DNA of 64,000 bases from Collinsella sp. (GTDB taxonomy: Bacteria; Actinomycetota; Coriobacteriia; Coriobacteriales; Coriobacteriaceae). A model generated the notes under the pieces. It ran no database searches. It saw only the letters and a list, made by a program, of their open reading frames with translations, and was not told the DNA's origin. The stretch covers positions 48,588 through 112,587 of the forward strand of contig DXMK01000017.1 in the NCBI GenBank assembly GCA_019414245.1. Reading direction: 5' to 3'. Made by a program: the position numbers and the translations under genes. This document shows, in pieces, positions 50,020-59,266 of this stretch. How positions within the stretch are numbered: the stretch's first letter is position 1; the number at the start of each line of letters is the position of its first letter.

Positions 50020-50748
50020 ATGTCAACCCTTTCCACGCTGGAGGCAAACAGCCTCAAAGGCGCCTTGGAGGCGCTGCTGCTGGTGTCGAGCGACCCCGTG
50101 AGTGCGCCCGCGCTGGCAAGTGCACTGGATATCGCCCCGGGCGAGTGCGCATCGCTGCTCGCCGAGCTCAAAGTTGAGTACGAGGAGGCTAACCGCGGTT
50201 TTCAGCTGCGCGAGGTCGCCGGTGGTTGGCGCTTGTTTACGCACCCCGCCTACCACGATGTGGTAGAGGCCTATGTGCTGAGCTGGGACACGCAAAAGCT
50301 GTCGCAGGCGGCGCTCGAGACCTTGGCCGTTATCGCCTACCACCAGCCAGTCACGCGCGAGGTGGTCAAGGGCATCCGCGGCGTCAACTCCGACGGCGTC
50401 ATTGCGTCGCTCGTGGACAAGGGCCTGGTGCGCGAGCTCGGCCGCGACCCCGAGCGCGGTCAGGCCATCATCTACGGCACGACCAACGCCTTCTTGGAAA
50501 AGTTCGGTCTGCGCTCCACCCGCGACCTGCCCGATCTGGAGCAGTTTGCCCCCGACGAGCAGTCGCGCCGGTTTATCCGCGAGCGCCTGAGCGGTCGTAG
50601 CATTCAGTCCACGCTCGAGGAGCAGGCCGATGACCTGGACGAAGAGCGCGAACTGCTCGATACCGATGTTGAAGATGTTGAGGCAGTCGAGGACTTGGAA
50701 ACCCTGGTCGTCGACGAGACCTCGGAGGATTTACATGACGAGGACTAA
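50020..50748 (+). CDS. scpB: Segregation and condensation protein B
   Basis: Partner of ScpA in the SMC complex. The 242 residues contain two winged-helix domains, with ALEALLLVSSDPVSAPALASAL at the start. LSQAALETLAVIAYHQPVTREVVKGIRGVNSDGVIASLVDKGLV near residue 95 is the family signature. The acidic C-terminal tail (EERELLDTDVEDVEAVEDLE) is longer than in many relatives. It follows scpA by 11 bases. Confidence 0.94.
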   Translation: MSTLSTLEANSLKGALEALLLVSSDPVSAPALASALDIAPGECASLLAELKVEYEEANRGFQLREVAGGWRLFTHPAYHDVVEAYVLSWDTQKLSQAALETLAVIAYHQPVTREVVKGIRGVNSDGVIASLVDKGLVRELGRDPERGQAIIYGTTNAFLEKFGLRSTRDLPDLEQFAPDEQSRRFIRERLSGRSIQSTLEEQADDLDEERELLDTDVEDVEAVEDLETLVVDETSEDLHDED

Positions 50749-50770
50749 CGAAGTAGGGGAGACGCGTGCC

Positions 50771-51700
50771 ATGGGCAACGCAGTACCCGCAACCGACGCC
50801 CAGCCCGTCTACCCGCATACCATGCGCCTGCAGCGCTTTTTGGCGCGCGCGGGCGTGGCGAGCCGCCGCGGATCGGAGGACCTGATGACCGCCGGCCGCG
50901 TGACCGTCAACGGCCAGATCGCGACCGAACTGGGCACCAAGGTCGACGTCGACCACGACCATATCGAGGTCGACGGCATGCCCGTCAAGCTCAACCAGGG
51001 CTCCGTGTACCTGATGCTCTACAAGCCGACCGGCTACCTCACCACCATGAGCGATCCGCAGGAGCGCCCTTGCGTGGCCGACCTGGTCCCGCGCGACCGC
51101 TTTCCGGGCCTGTTCCCTGTGGGCCGCCTGGACCGCGACACCACGGGCCTTTTGCTCTTTACCACCGACGGCGACCTGTCGCAGGATCTGCTGCACCCCA
51201 GCAAGCATGTTTACAAGACCTACCAGGCGCTCGTGGACGGCAACCTGACCGATCGCGACTTAGAACCACTCCGCCGCGGCATCGAGCTCGATGACGGCCT
51301 GTGCCAGCCGGCGATCTGCCGCGTCATTAACGCGCGCGAGGCCGAGGCCGTAGCTCCGCAAGGCGTTAAGCCCGGCACCACCGCCGTGGAGGTCATAATC
51401 CGCGAGGGTCGTAAAAACCAGGTCAAGCGCATGCTGGGCAAGATTCACCATCCTGTGATCCGCCTGCACCGCTGCAACTTTGCCGGCCTTGAGCTCGAGG
51501 GCGTGGCCAAGGGCTCGTGGCGCGAGCTCACCGACCGCGAGGTACAGATCCTCAAGGCCGGTGGCATCCCGCCCAAGCAGGCGAGCGCCAAGCGCAACGG
51601 CGGCAAGCCCCAAGGTACGCCCGCCAGCCGCACGCGTCACCACGGCAGCCACGGCTCCGCACCCAAGCGCAACACCTACCGCGAGCGCTACACGGGCTAG
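50771..51700 (+). CDS. 23S rRNA pseudouridine synthase, RluB/RsuA family
   Basis: Converts a uridine in 23S rRNA to pseudouridine. From 50771 the protein has 309 residues. It begins with an S4 domain (MRLQRFLARAGVASRRGSEDLMTAGRVTVNG). The catalytic GRLDRDTTGLLLFTTDGDL follows with the essential Asp, then YQALVDG and REGRKNQVKRML. The last ~60 residues are basic and Gly/Lys/Arg-rich, probably an RNA-binding tail. An in-frame ATG at 50735, inside scpB, has a stronger GGAGG and would add 12 residues. RluB is the usual neighbour of scpA-scpB. Confidence 0.9.
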   Translation: MGNAVPATDAQPVYPHTMRLQRFLARAGVASRRGSEDLMTAGRVTVNGQIATELGTKVDVDHDHIEVDGMPVKLNQGSVYLMLYKPTGYLTTMSDPQERPCVADLVPRDRFPGLFPVGRLDRDTTGLLLFTTDGDLSQDLLHPSKHVYKTYQALVDGNLTDRDLEPLRRGIELDDGLCQPAICRVINAREAEAVAPQGVKPGTTAVEVIIREGRKNQVKRMLGKIHHPVIRLHRCNFAGLELEGVAKGSWRELTDREVQILKAGGIPPKQASAKRNGGKPQGTPASRTRHHGSHGSAPKRNTYRERYTG

Positions 51701-51766
51701 GCAACCCGCCGCGCCCCAGCGCCCGCAAACCATACCAGCACGTCAACCATCGAAAGGAAGCATTGC

Positions 51767-52453
51767 ATGATCGTCGCCATCGACGGCCCCGCCGGTTCCG
51801 GCAAGTCTACCATCGCCAAGGAGATCGCCCGCCAGCTGGGCTTTAACAAGCTCGACACGGGCGCCATGTATCGCGCCGTCACCTTCGCCGCGCTCGACCG
51901 CGGCATCGATCTGGACGACGAGGCGGCCATCGACGCCCTCGCCGAGCAGATCGAGATTCGCTTTACCAACGGCACCGGCGAGGATACGCGTTTGACTATT
52001 GACGGCAAGGACGCTTCGGCCGCCATTCGTACCCCGCAGGTCGACGCAAACGTGTCCAAGGTCTCGGCCTACCCGGGCGTGCGCGCCGCCATGCTCATTC
52101 ACCAGCGCCGCGCCGCCGAGAACCGCGATATCGTGGCCGAGGGTCGCGACATCGGAACCATCGTGTTCCCCAACGCGCAGGTCAAGGTCTTCCTGACCGC
52201 CGACCCGCGCGAGCGCGCCCGCCGCCGCGTGCTGCAGCGTCACCAAAACGATGCCCAGCCGCTCACCTCCGAGCAGCTCGAGGCCGAGGTCGACGAGACT
52301 CTCGACGCCCTTAAGCAGCGCGACAAGCTTGACAGCAGCCGCGAGGTCGCCCCGCTCGTGCCCGCCGAGGACGCCGTGCACGTCGACTCCACCGCCCATA
52401 CCATCGACGAGGTCGTCCGCATTATCGAGGACCTCATCAACCAAAGGAGGTAG
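51767..52453 (+). CDS. cmk: Cytidylate kinase
   Basis: Phosphorylates CMP and dCMP with ATP. The 228 residues contain the P-loop IDGPAGSGKSTIAK at the start, KLDTGAMYRAVT near residue 30, AEGRDIGTIVFPNAQVKVFLTA near residue 125 (CMP-binding RDIG) and the lid segment RERARRRVLQ. ATCGAAAGGAAGC precedes the ATG. It is followed after three bases by plsC, matching the cmk-plsC-ispH order of clostridia and relatives. Confidence 0.95.
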   Translation: MIVAIDGPAGSGKSTIAKEIARQLGFNKLDTGAMYRAVTFAALDRGIDLDDEAAIDALAEQIEIRFTNGTGEDTRLTIDGKDASAAIRTPQVDANVSKVSAYPGVRAAMLIHQRRAAENRDIVAEGRDIGTIVFPNAQVKVFLTADPRERARRRVLQRHQNDAQPLTSEQLEAEVDETLDALKQRDKLDSSREVAPLVPAEDAVHVDSTAHTIDEVVRIIEDLINQRR

Positions 52454-52456
52454 CCC

Positions 52457-53185
52457 ATGCGCCTGTTTAAGCAGACGCCCGAGGACTATTACAACGCCCC
52501 CTATGACGAGTTCCCGGCGCTCATCCGCGGTACCGTCGTCGTAGTCATGGCCATCCTTTGGGCCTTCTCCAAGCTCATGTGGCGCTGGAAGGTCGAGGAC
52601 GCTGACCTGCTGTTTGAGCGCCAGGAAGGCCGCGGCAGCGTGGTCATCTGCAACCACACCTCGATGGCCGAGCTCTTGGCCGTGGAGACGGCGCTGTTCT
52701 TTGGCGGCCGCCGCATTCGTCCCATCTTTAAGTCCGAGTTCGCCAAGAGCAAGATTGTGCGCTGGGCCTTTAGCCGCGTGGGCGGCATCCCCGTAGAACG
52801 CGGTACTGCCGATATGAAGTGCCTGCGCGCCGCCCAGCATGCGCTGCAACGCGGCGAGGACGTCCTGATCTTCCCCGAGGGCACGCGCATCCGCTCGCGC
52901 GAGATCAAGCCCGAGGTCCACGGCGGTTTTGCGCTCATCGCTCAGATGGGCAAGGCGCCCGTCAACCCACTTGCCATCTGTGGCTGGTCCGACATCACGC
53001 CCGCGGGCAAAAAGCTCATGCGTCCCAAGAAGTGCTGGATTCGTGCCGGCAAGGCCATCTCGCTTTCCGACGCACCGGCCGGGCTTAAGCGAACGGAGCG
53101 CCTAGCCTGGTTTGAGTCCGAGGCAATGGGCCGAGTCTATAAGATGCGCGACGATCTGTGCGCCGAACATCCGGGCAGGTTCTAG
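52457..53185 (+). CDS. plsC: 1-acyl-glycerol-3-phosphate acyltransferase
   Basis: Adds the second acyl chain in phosphatidic acid synthesis at the membrane. The 242 residues have one hydrophobic segment near residues 25-40 and the acyltransferase blocks NHTSMAELL (H-x4-E here, where H-x4-D is usual), GGIPVERGTADM and FPEGTRIRS. PVNPLAICG is near residue 175. The Asp-to-Glu change in block I is noted; function is probably kept. AAAGGAGGTAGCCC precedes the ATG. Confidence 0.9.
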   Translation: MRLFKQTPEDYYNAPYDEFPALIRGTVVVVMAILWAFSKLMWRWKVEDADLLFERQEGRGSVVICNHTSMAELLAVETALFFGGRRIRPIFKSEFAKSKIVRWAFSRVGGIPVERGTADMKCLRAAQHALQRGEDVLIFPEGTRIRSREIKPEVHGGFALIAQMGKAPVNPLAICGWSDITPAGKKLMRPKKCWIRAGKAISLSDAPAGLKRTERLAWFESEAMGRVYKMRDDLCAEHPGRF

Positions 53186-53187
53186 CC

Positions 53188-54087
53188 ATGAGCGAGAACG
53201 TGACGAACACCGCCGCGACTGCGTCCGACCAAGCCACCGTGCCTACCATCGAGATCGCCGCCCACGCCGGCACCTGCTACGGCGTGCAGCGTGCGCTCGA
53301 TATGGCATTGGCGGCCGCCCCGCAGGCGGAGGAGAACGCTCGGGTCCACACCCTGGGTCCGCTCATCCATAACCCCATCGTGGTACGCGAGCTCACCGAG
53401 GCAGGCGTCGGTCTGGCCGACACCTTGGACGACGCCACGTCGGGCACTGTGATCATCCGCGCCCACGGCGTGGTGCCGCAGGTCATTGATGCCGCTCGCG
53501 AGCGTGGCCTTAACGTCGTTGACGCCACCTGCCCCTACGTGAAGAAGGTCCACGTGGCGGCCGAGCGCCTGGTGCGCGAGGGCTACCGCGTGATCGTCGT
53601 GGGCGAGCCGGGCCACCCCGAAGTCGAGGGCATCCTGGGCCACGCCGGCGATGACGCGCAGGTCGTGAGCTGCGCTGCCGATGCGGACGCGCTGTCGCTC
53701 AAGGGTAAAGTGGGCTTGGTTGTGCAGACCACCCAGACTGCGCAGAACTTGGCCGAGGTCGTGGCTGCTATCACCCCGCGCGTGCAGGAGCTACGTGTGA
53801 TCAACACCATCTGCGCTGCCACGAGTGAGCGTCAACGAGCAGCAGCCACACTTGCTAACCGCTGCGACTGCATGGTCGTGGTGGGCGGCAAGAACTCAGG
53901 CAACACCCGCCGCCTGGCGCAGATTTGCGCAGACGCCTGCGAGCGCACGTATCACATCGAGGAAGCTTCTGAGCTCCAGGCCGCGTGGTTTACCGAAGCT
54001 CACCACATCGGCATCACCGCCGGAGCCTCCACCCCGCAAGAACACATCGAACGCGCCGTCGAGCGCATCAAGGAGCTTTGCCGCTAA
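53188..54087 (+). CDS. ispH: 4-hydroxy-3-methylbut-2-enyl diphosphate reductase
   Basis: Last enzyme of the MEP isoprenoid pathway, with a 4Fe-4S cluster. The 299 residues show the three cluster cysteines in HAGTCYGVQRA (near residue 30), DATCPYVKKVH (near 115) and NTICAATSERQ (near 210). The active-site RAHGV, GEPGHPEVEGI, TTQT and GGKNSGNT motifs are also present. The ATG at 53188 is two bases after the plsC stop. ispH and cmk are fused or adjacent in several Gram-positives, which fits. Confidence 0.95.
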   Translation: MSENVTNTAATASDQATVPTIEIAAHAGTCYGVQRALDMALAAAPQAEENARVHTLGPLIHNPIVVRELTEAGVGLADTLDDATSGTVIIRAHGVVPQVIDAARERGLNVVDATCPYVKKVHVAAERLVREGYRVIVVGEPGHPEVEGILGHAGDDAQVVSCAADADALSLKGKVGLVVQTTQTAQNLAEVVAAITPRVQELRVINTICAATSERQRAAATLANRCDCMVVVGGKNSGNTRRLAQICADACERTYHIEEASELQAAWFTEAHHIGITAGASTPQEHIERAVERIKELCR

Positions 54088-54089
54088 CC

Positions 54090-55532
54090 ATGGACCAGAC
54101 CGTACCCGCATACGCCGCCGAGGTGGCCGATTACGGGCGCAGCCGCGACCCCGAGCCGGGTGAGGGCGCGCTCGTAAAGAACGTGCGTCCCGAATCGCCC
54201 GCGTGGGATGTGGGTATCGAGCGGGGCATGCGCGTGCTCACGGTCAACGGTGAGCAGCTTACCGACATGATTGTGTGGCTCTGGGAAGCCGACGATGATA
54301 CCGTCGACCTCGAGGTTTTCGACCCGCGCGACAACAGCGTCACCCCCGTCGAGCTCGACCGCTTCCCGGGAGAGGACTGGGGCCTTGAATTCGATGGTCC
54401 CATCTTCGACGGCATGCGCACCTGCGTAAACGCCTGCGTGTTCTGCTTTATGACGATGCTCCCCAAGGGCGGCCGCTCCACGCTCTATATCCGCGACGAC
54501 GACTATCGCCTAAGCTTTTTGCAAGGCAACTTTGTCACGCTTACGAACCTCACCGACGAGGACGTGCAAAACGTCATCCAGCGCAACATGAGTCCCATGA
54601 ACGTGTCGGTCCACGCTGTGAGCCCCGACGTCCGCCGTCGTATGATGGGCCGTAACGCCCAGCGAGGCATGGACGTACTCGAGACCATCATGGCCACCGG
54701 CATCGAGATTCACGCGCAGATCGTGTTGTGCCCCGGCATGAACGACGGCGAGGAGCTGGAAAAGACCCTGCGCTTTTGCGAGGAGCATGAGCAAATCACA
54801 AGCCTGGGCATTGTGCCGCTCGGTTTTACCAAACACCAAAACCGCTTTAGCTGGTCATACAGCGACAAGCCCGAACTGGCGCGCGAGACCATTGCCATGA
54901 TCCGTCCCTACCAGGATCGTGCCTACGAACGCTTTGGCCGCCACACCTTCCAGATGAGCGACGAGTTCTATCTGGACGCCGGCATCGATCCTCCCGAGGC
55001 AGACTTTTACGACGGCTATCCGCAGTACTACGACGGCATCGGCATGATCCGCTCGTATCTGGACGAGACCGACGACGTGTTGACCACCGATGCTGAGCGA
55101 CTGGCCCGCGTCCGCGAGGCCATCGCCGCCCGCAGCCAGCACCTGCTGTGCCTCTCGGGCGCCAGCGCACGCGACACGGTGGCCCGCTTTGTGGAGTCGC
55201 CCAAGGGACTCGCCGGCACTGTCACGGCCATCAAGAACCGCTACTTTGGCGGCAACGTGGACGTGACCGGTCTCATCGTCGCGTGTGACATTCTGGAGCA
55301 GCTGCCGCAAGACCTGTCGGGGGTTATGCTCTTTGTGCCTAAGCTCATGTTCAACGCTGACGGCATGACGCTTGACGAGTATCATCGTGACGATTTACTC
55401 GCAAGCCTTACCAGTCGCGGCGCCGAGGTTCATGTGGTATCGACCATGCCGCATGAGTTGCTCGATACCCTGGAGCACATCCTTGGCATTGCGCCTGCCG
55501 ACTCTACTAATTCCGCTGGCCCTACCCATTAA
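54090..55532 (+). CDS. DUF512-family PDZ/radical-SAM-like protein
   Basis: A 480-residue protein. The N-terminal PDZ-like domain (VKNVRPESPAWDVGIERGMRVLTVNG) is followed by a Cys motif CVNACVFCFM near residue 112, of C-x3-C-x2-C type as in radical SAM proteins. The SFLQGNFVTLTNLTDEDVQ and NVSVHAVSPDVRRRMMG segments and a C-terminal DUF512 domain follow. The family is regularly found next to der in Clostridia and Actinobacteria, as here, but its reaction is unknown. The ATG at 54090 is two bases after ispH; a longer frame overlaps ispH. Confidence 0.88.
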   Translation: MDQTVPAYAAEVADYGRSRDPEPGEGALVKNVRPESPAWDVGIERGMRVLTVNGEQLTDMIVWLWEADDDTVDLEVFDPRDNSVTPVELDRFPGEDWGLEFDGPIFDGMRTCVNACVFCFMTMLPKGGRSTLYIRDDDYRLSFLQGNFVTLTNLTDEDVQNVIQRNMSPMNVSVHAVSPDVRRRMMGRNAQRGMDVLETIMATGIEIHAQIVLCPGMNDGEELEKTLRFCEEHEQITSLGIVPLGFTKHQNRFSWSYSDKPELARETIAMIRPYQDRAYERFGRHTFQMSDEFYLDAGIDPPEADFYDGYPQYYDGIGMIRSYLDETDDVLTTDAERLARVREAIAARSQHLLCLSGASARDTVARFVESPKGLAGTVTAIKNRYFGGNVDVTGLIVACDILEQLPQDLSGVMLFVPKLMFNADGMTLDEYHRDDLLASLTSRGAEVHVVSTMPHELLDTLEHILGIAPADSTNSAGPTH

Positions 55533-55542
55533 AGGAGAGCAG

Positions 55543-56877
55543 ATGAAACCTATCGTCGCCGTCGTCGGACGCCCCAACGTGGGCAAGTCCACGCTCGTTA
55601 ACCGCCTGGCCCAGACCTCGGACGCCATCGTCCACGAGTCCCGCGGCGTTACTCGCGACCGCTCGTATCACACGGCCGATTGGAACGGCCGCGAGTTCAC
55701 CATCGTCGACACGGGCGGTATCGAGCCGCTCAAGAGTGACGACGTCTTTGCCACGTCCATCCGCGACCAGGCCCTCGCCGCCGCCGAGGAAGCCGCCGTC
55801 ATCCTGTTTGTGGTCGACGGCCGCACCGGCGTCACCGAGGAGGACGAGTCGGTCGCCCGCATGCTCAAGCGCTGCGACAAGCCGGTCTTTCTACTGGTGA
55901 ACAAGCTCGACAACCCCGATCGCGAAAACGACAGCATCTGGGAGTTCTATTCGCTCGGCGTCGGTGAGCCCACGCCCCTCTCGGCCCTGCATGGCCACGG
56001 CACGGGCGACCTGCTCGACGATATCGTGGCCCTGCTTCCGGAGGAAGAGGACGAGGTCGCCGATGAGTTCCCCGACGCCCTGAACGTCGCCATCATCGGC
56101 CGCCCCAATGCCGGCAAGTCGTCGCTGTTCAACCGCATCCTGGGCGCCGATCGCTCCATCGTCTCGAACATCGCCGGCACCACGCGCGACGCCATCGACA
56201 CGGTCGTCGAGCGCAACGGCAAGCACTACCGCATGGTCGACACCGCGGGCATCCGCAAGAAGAGCACCGTGTACGAGAATATCGAGTACTACTCCATGGT
56301 CCGCGGCCTGCGCGCCATCGATCGCGCCGACGTGGCGCTGCTCGTCGTCGACGCCTCCGTGGGCGTCACCGAGCAGGACCAGAAGGTCATGGGCTTGGCC
56401 ATCGAGCGCGGCTGCGCCATCGTCGTGCTGCTCAACAAGTGGGACCTGCTCGACGACGACCGCAAGCGCGAGGCCTGCATGGAGACCGTCGACCGCCGTC
56501 TGGGCGTTATGGCTCCCTGGGCCCAGTACCTGCGCATCTCTGCCCTCACTGGCCGCAGCGTCGAGAAGATCTGGGCGATGGTCGACGCCGCCGAGAAGAC
56601 GCGCTCGCAGAAGATCAGCACCTCGCGCCTCAACACGTTCCTCACCGACCTGCGCGAGTTCGGTCATACCGTGGTGGACGGCAAGCGCCGCCTGCGCATG
56701 CACTACGTGACCCAGACGGGCGTCAACCCGCCGACGTTCACGTTCTTCGTCAACCATAGCGACCTGGTCAACGACACCTACCAGCGCTACGTAGAGAACC
56801 GCATGCGCTCGACCTTCGACTTTGCCGGCACGCCCATTCGACTCTTCTTTAGGAAGAAGGAGCAAAAGGATGCATAG
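55543..56877 (+). CDS. der: Ribosome-assembly GTPase Der (EngA)
   Basis: Double GTPase needed for 50S subunit assembly. The 444 residues contain two G domains: G1 GRPNVGKSTLVNRL, DTGGIEPL and NKLD in the first, and GRPNAGKSSLFNRI, DTAGIRKKS and NKWD in the second. A KH-like C-terminal domain ends PIRLFFRKKEQ. The ATG at 55543 follows AAAGGAGAGCAG. Length is typical. The end overlaps plsY by 8 bases. Confidence 0.96.
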   Translation: MKPIVAVVGRPNVGKSTLVNRLAQTSDAIVHESRGVTRDRSYHTADWNGREFTIVDTGGIEPLKSDDVFATSIRDQALAAAEEAAVILFVVDGRTGVTEEDESVARMLKRCDKPVFLLVNKLDNPDRENDSIWEFYSLGVGEPTPLSALHGHGTGDLLDDIVALLPEEEDEVADEFPDALNVAIIGRPNAGKSSLFNRILGADRSIVSNIAGTTRDAIDTVVERNGKHYRMVDTAGIRKKSTVYENIEYYSMVRGLRAIDRADVALLVVDASVGVTEQDQKVMGLAIERGCAIVVLLNKWDLLDDDRKREACMETVDRRLGVMAPWAQYLRISALTGRSVEKIWAMVDAAEKTRSQKISTSRLNTFLTDLREFGHTVVDGKRRLRMHYVTQTGVNPPTFTFFVNHSDLVNDTYQRYVENRMRSTFDFAGTPIRLFFRKKEQKDA

Positions 56878-57553
56878 TCCGATTCTGCTGACCGCCATCT
56901 GCGCCGTGGTCTCGTTCTTTATCGGGGCGATTCCGTTTGGTCTGATCTTGGGCCGCGTGTTCAACCACACCGACATTCGCAAGGCGGGCTCCGGCAACAT
57001 CGGCACCACCAACGCCCTGCGCGTGGCCGGCCCTAAGGTGGCCGCGCTCACGCTGTTGCTCGACTGCCTTAAGGGCGCCATCTGCGTCCTTATCGCCCGT
57101 CCGTTCATCGCGAGCGTGGGCTATGGATTTCCGCCGAACATCATGGCGCCCGGAGCCCCCGGCGACTGGATGCTCGGTGTCATTTGCCTGGCAGCCGTGT
57201 GGGGACACATCTTCTCGCCTTACCTCAACTTTCGCGGAGGTAAGGGCATCGCGGTTGGCCTGGGCGTGATCCTTGCCTGGTACTGGCCCATTGGCCTGTC
57301 GCTGCTGGGCATGTTTATCGTGGCCGTCGCCATCACCAAATATGTGTCGGTGGGCTCGCTTGCCGCCGCCATCGGCCTTCCCATCGCCGCTTGTGCGGTC
57401 TTTCCGTACAGCAGCCTAGGTCTCAAGTTTTGCATGGCGATGATCGGCATCACCGTGGTGTGGGCCCATCGCGCGAACATCAAGAAGCTCATGACGGGTA
57501 AGGAGTCCAAGCTCTCGTTTACCAAGCGCGTCACCGAGCCCGACGATAAGTAG
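56870..57553 (+). CDS. plsY: Glycerol-3-phosphate acyltransferase
   Basis: Uses acyl-phosphate to acylate glycerol-3-phosphate, the first step of phospholipid synthesis. The 227-residue membrane protein has the three conserved loops: KAGSGNIGTTNALRVAG near residue 37, HIFSPYLNFRGGKGIAVGLG near residue 117 and the last block near KYVSVGSLAAA. Five or so hydrophobic segments are present. The ATG at 56870 overlaps der. It pairs functionally with gpsA directly downstream, which makes its substrate. Confidence 0.94.
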   Translation: MHSPILLTAICAVVSFFIGAIPFGLILGRVFNHTDIRKAGSGNIGTTNALRVAGPKVAALTLLLDCLKGAICVLIARPFIASVGYGFPPNIMAPGAPGDWMLGVICLAAVWGHIFSPYLNFRGGKGIAVGLGVILAWYWPIGLSLLGMFIVAVAITKYVSVGSLAAAIGLPIAACAVFPYSSLGLKFCMAMIGITVVWAHRANIKKLMTGKESKLSFTKRVTEPDDK

Positions 57554-57562
57554 GAGAGAGTC

Positions 57563-58570
57563 ATGAATGTTGCGCTGATTGGCTCCGGCTCCTGGGGAAC
57601 CGCCGTCGCCGGCCTTGCCGCCGCGCGAGCCGAGCGCGTGACCATGTGGGCCCATAGTGAGCAGACGGCCACCGGCATCAATGGCGAGCACTGCAACCCC
57701 CGGTATCTGGTGGACTACGAGCTGCCCGGCAACGTCGTCGCCACGACGGACCTGGCGCAAGCGCTCGACGCCGCCGACGCCATCATCTTTGCCGTGCCCT
57801 CCACGCACTTGCGCGACGTGTGCCATCGGGCAGCACCCTTCATCGCCGCCGATACCCCGGTGCTCTGCCTCACCAAGGGTATTGAGCCCGAATCCGGCCT
57901 GCTTATGAGCGAGGTCATCGCCAGTGAGATCGGCAACGAGTCGCGTGTCGCGGCGCTCTCGGGCCCCAACCATGCCGAGGAGATCTGCCGCGGCGGGCTT
58001 TCTGCCGCCGTCATCGCCAGCAAAGATCCGCAGGTAGGGGAGACCTTTAAGGACCTGCTCCTATCCACGGCCTTCCGCATCTACCTGTCGCAGGACATGA
58101 CCGGCGTCGAGGTTTGCGGCGCCATGAAAAACGTCATCGCCATCGTGTGCGGCATTTCCGCCGGTTCTGGTGCGGGCGACAACACGCTTGCCCTTATCAT
58201 GACGCGCGGCCTGGCCGAGATCAGCCGTCTGGTGCACGCCCGCGGCGGTCAAGCCATGACCTGCATGGGTCTTGCCGGCATGGGTGACCTCATCGCCACC
58301 TGTACCTCGGAGCATTCGCGCAACCGCACCTTTGGCTACGAGTTTGCCCACGGCGTGTCGCTCGACGAGTACCAGGCGCGCACGCATATGGTGGTCGAGG
58401 GCGCCGTCGCCGCCCGCAGCGTGAGCGAGCTCGCCCGTTCACTGGGCGTAGACATTCCGCTCACCTTTGCCGTGGAGCAAACGCTCTACAACGGTGTTAC
58501 TTTGGATAGGGCGCTCGAGATTCTTACCGATCGCGTACCCTCCCAAGAGTTCTACGGACTCACCGACTAG
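57563..58570 (+). CDS. gpsA: Glycerol-3-phosphate dehydrogenase [NAD(P)+]
   Basis: Reduces dihydroxyacetone phosphate to sn-glycerol-3-phosphate for lipid synthesis. The 335 residues show the dinucleotide motif IGSGSWGTAVAGL at the start, ALSGPNHAEEICRG near residue 132, the catalytic Lys in CGAMKNVIAI near residue 190 and GLAGMGDLIATCTSEHSRNRTFG near residue 235. GTAGGAGAGAGTC precedes the ATG. It is nine bases after plsY. Confidence 0.95.
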   Translation: MNVALIGSGSWGTAVAGLAAARAERVTMWAHSEQTATGINGEHCNPRYLVDYELPGNVVATTDLAQALDAADAIIFAVPSTHLRDVCHRAAPFIAADTPVLCLTKGIEPESGLLMSEVIASEIGNESRVAALSGPNHAEEICRGGLSAAVIASKDPQVGETFKDLLLSTAFRIYLSQDMTGVEVCGAMKNVIAIVCGISAGSGAGDNTLALIMTRGLAEISRLVHARGGQAMTCMGLAGMGDLIATCTSEHSRNRTFGYEFAHGVSLDEYQARTHMVVEGAVAARSVSELARSLGVDIPLTFAVEQTLYNGVTLDRALEILTDRVPSQEFYGLTD

Positions 58571-58588
58571 CGCAGAAAGGCTTCTACC

Positions 58589-59260
58589 ATGGGTTCCATC
58601 AAAATTGCTCCGTCCGTCCTCTCGGCCGACATGGCCAACCTCAAGGGCGAACTCGATAAGATCGCCGGTGCCGACTACGTGCACTTCGACGTCATGGACG
58701 GTCACTTTACCGGCAACCTCACCTTTGGCGTTGATATCCTCAAGGCCGTCAAGCGCTCCACCGACGTGCCGGTCGATGCGCACCTCATGGTGTCGAACCC
58801 CGACGAGACGGTCGATTGGTACGCAGACGCCGGCGCCGATATGATCACCGTACACTACGAGGCCTCCACGCACCTGCACCGCACGCTCACCCATCTGCAG
58901 CAGCGCGGCGTTAAGGCCGGCGTGGTGCTCAACCCCGCCACCCCCGTGTGCGTGCTCGAGAGCATTATCGACGTCGTCGATATGGTGCTGCTCATGAGCG
59001 TGAACCCGGGCTTTGGCGGTCAGAGCTTTATCCCGGGCACCATCGCTAAGCTCCACGAGCTCAGGGCCATGTGCGAGCGTCACGGCGTTTCGCCCCTCAT
59101 CGAGGTCGACGGTGGCATTTCTTCCAAGAACATTGTCGAGGTCGTCAAGGCCGGCGCCAACGTGCTCGTGGCCGGTTCTGCCGTATTTAAGTCCGAAGAT
59201 CCCGCTGCCGAGGTTGCGCTGCTGCAGAAGCTGGGCAACGAGGCCGCACAGGAGGCATAA
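58589..59260 (+). CDS. rpe: Ribulose-phosphate 3-epimerase
   Basis: Interconverts ribulose-5-phosphate and xylulose-5-phosphate. The 223-residue barrel contains APSVLSADMANL at the start, VHFDVMDGHFTGNLTFG near residue 32 (metal His and Asp), VDAHLMVSNPDE, LLMSVNPGFGGQSFIP near residue 135 and EVDGGISSKN near residue 172. AGAAAGGCTTCTACC lies upstream of the ATG. It precedes the cysteine desulfurase by six bases. Confidence 0.95.
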   Translation: MGSIKIAPSVLSADMANLKGELDKIAGADYVHFDVMDGHFTGNLTFGVDILKAVKRSTDVPVDAHLMVSNPDETVDWYADAGADMITVHYEASTHLHRTLTHLQQRGVKAGVVLNPATPVCVLESIIDVVDMVLLMSVNPGFGGQSFIPGTIAKLHELRAMCERHGVSPLIEVDGGISSKNIVEVVKAGANVLVAGSAVFKSEDPAAEVALLQKLGNEAAQEA

Positions 59261-59266
59261 ACCCTT

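Noticed and set aside
48566..50047. 493-codon minus-strand open frame opposite the M50 protease and scpA
   Set aside because: Two well-conserved genes occupy the other strand; no ribosome-binding site or motif supports this frame.
55891..57108. 405-codon minus-strand frame opposite der and plsY
   Set aside because: Antisense shadow of conserved genes with no domain similarity.
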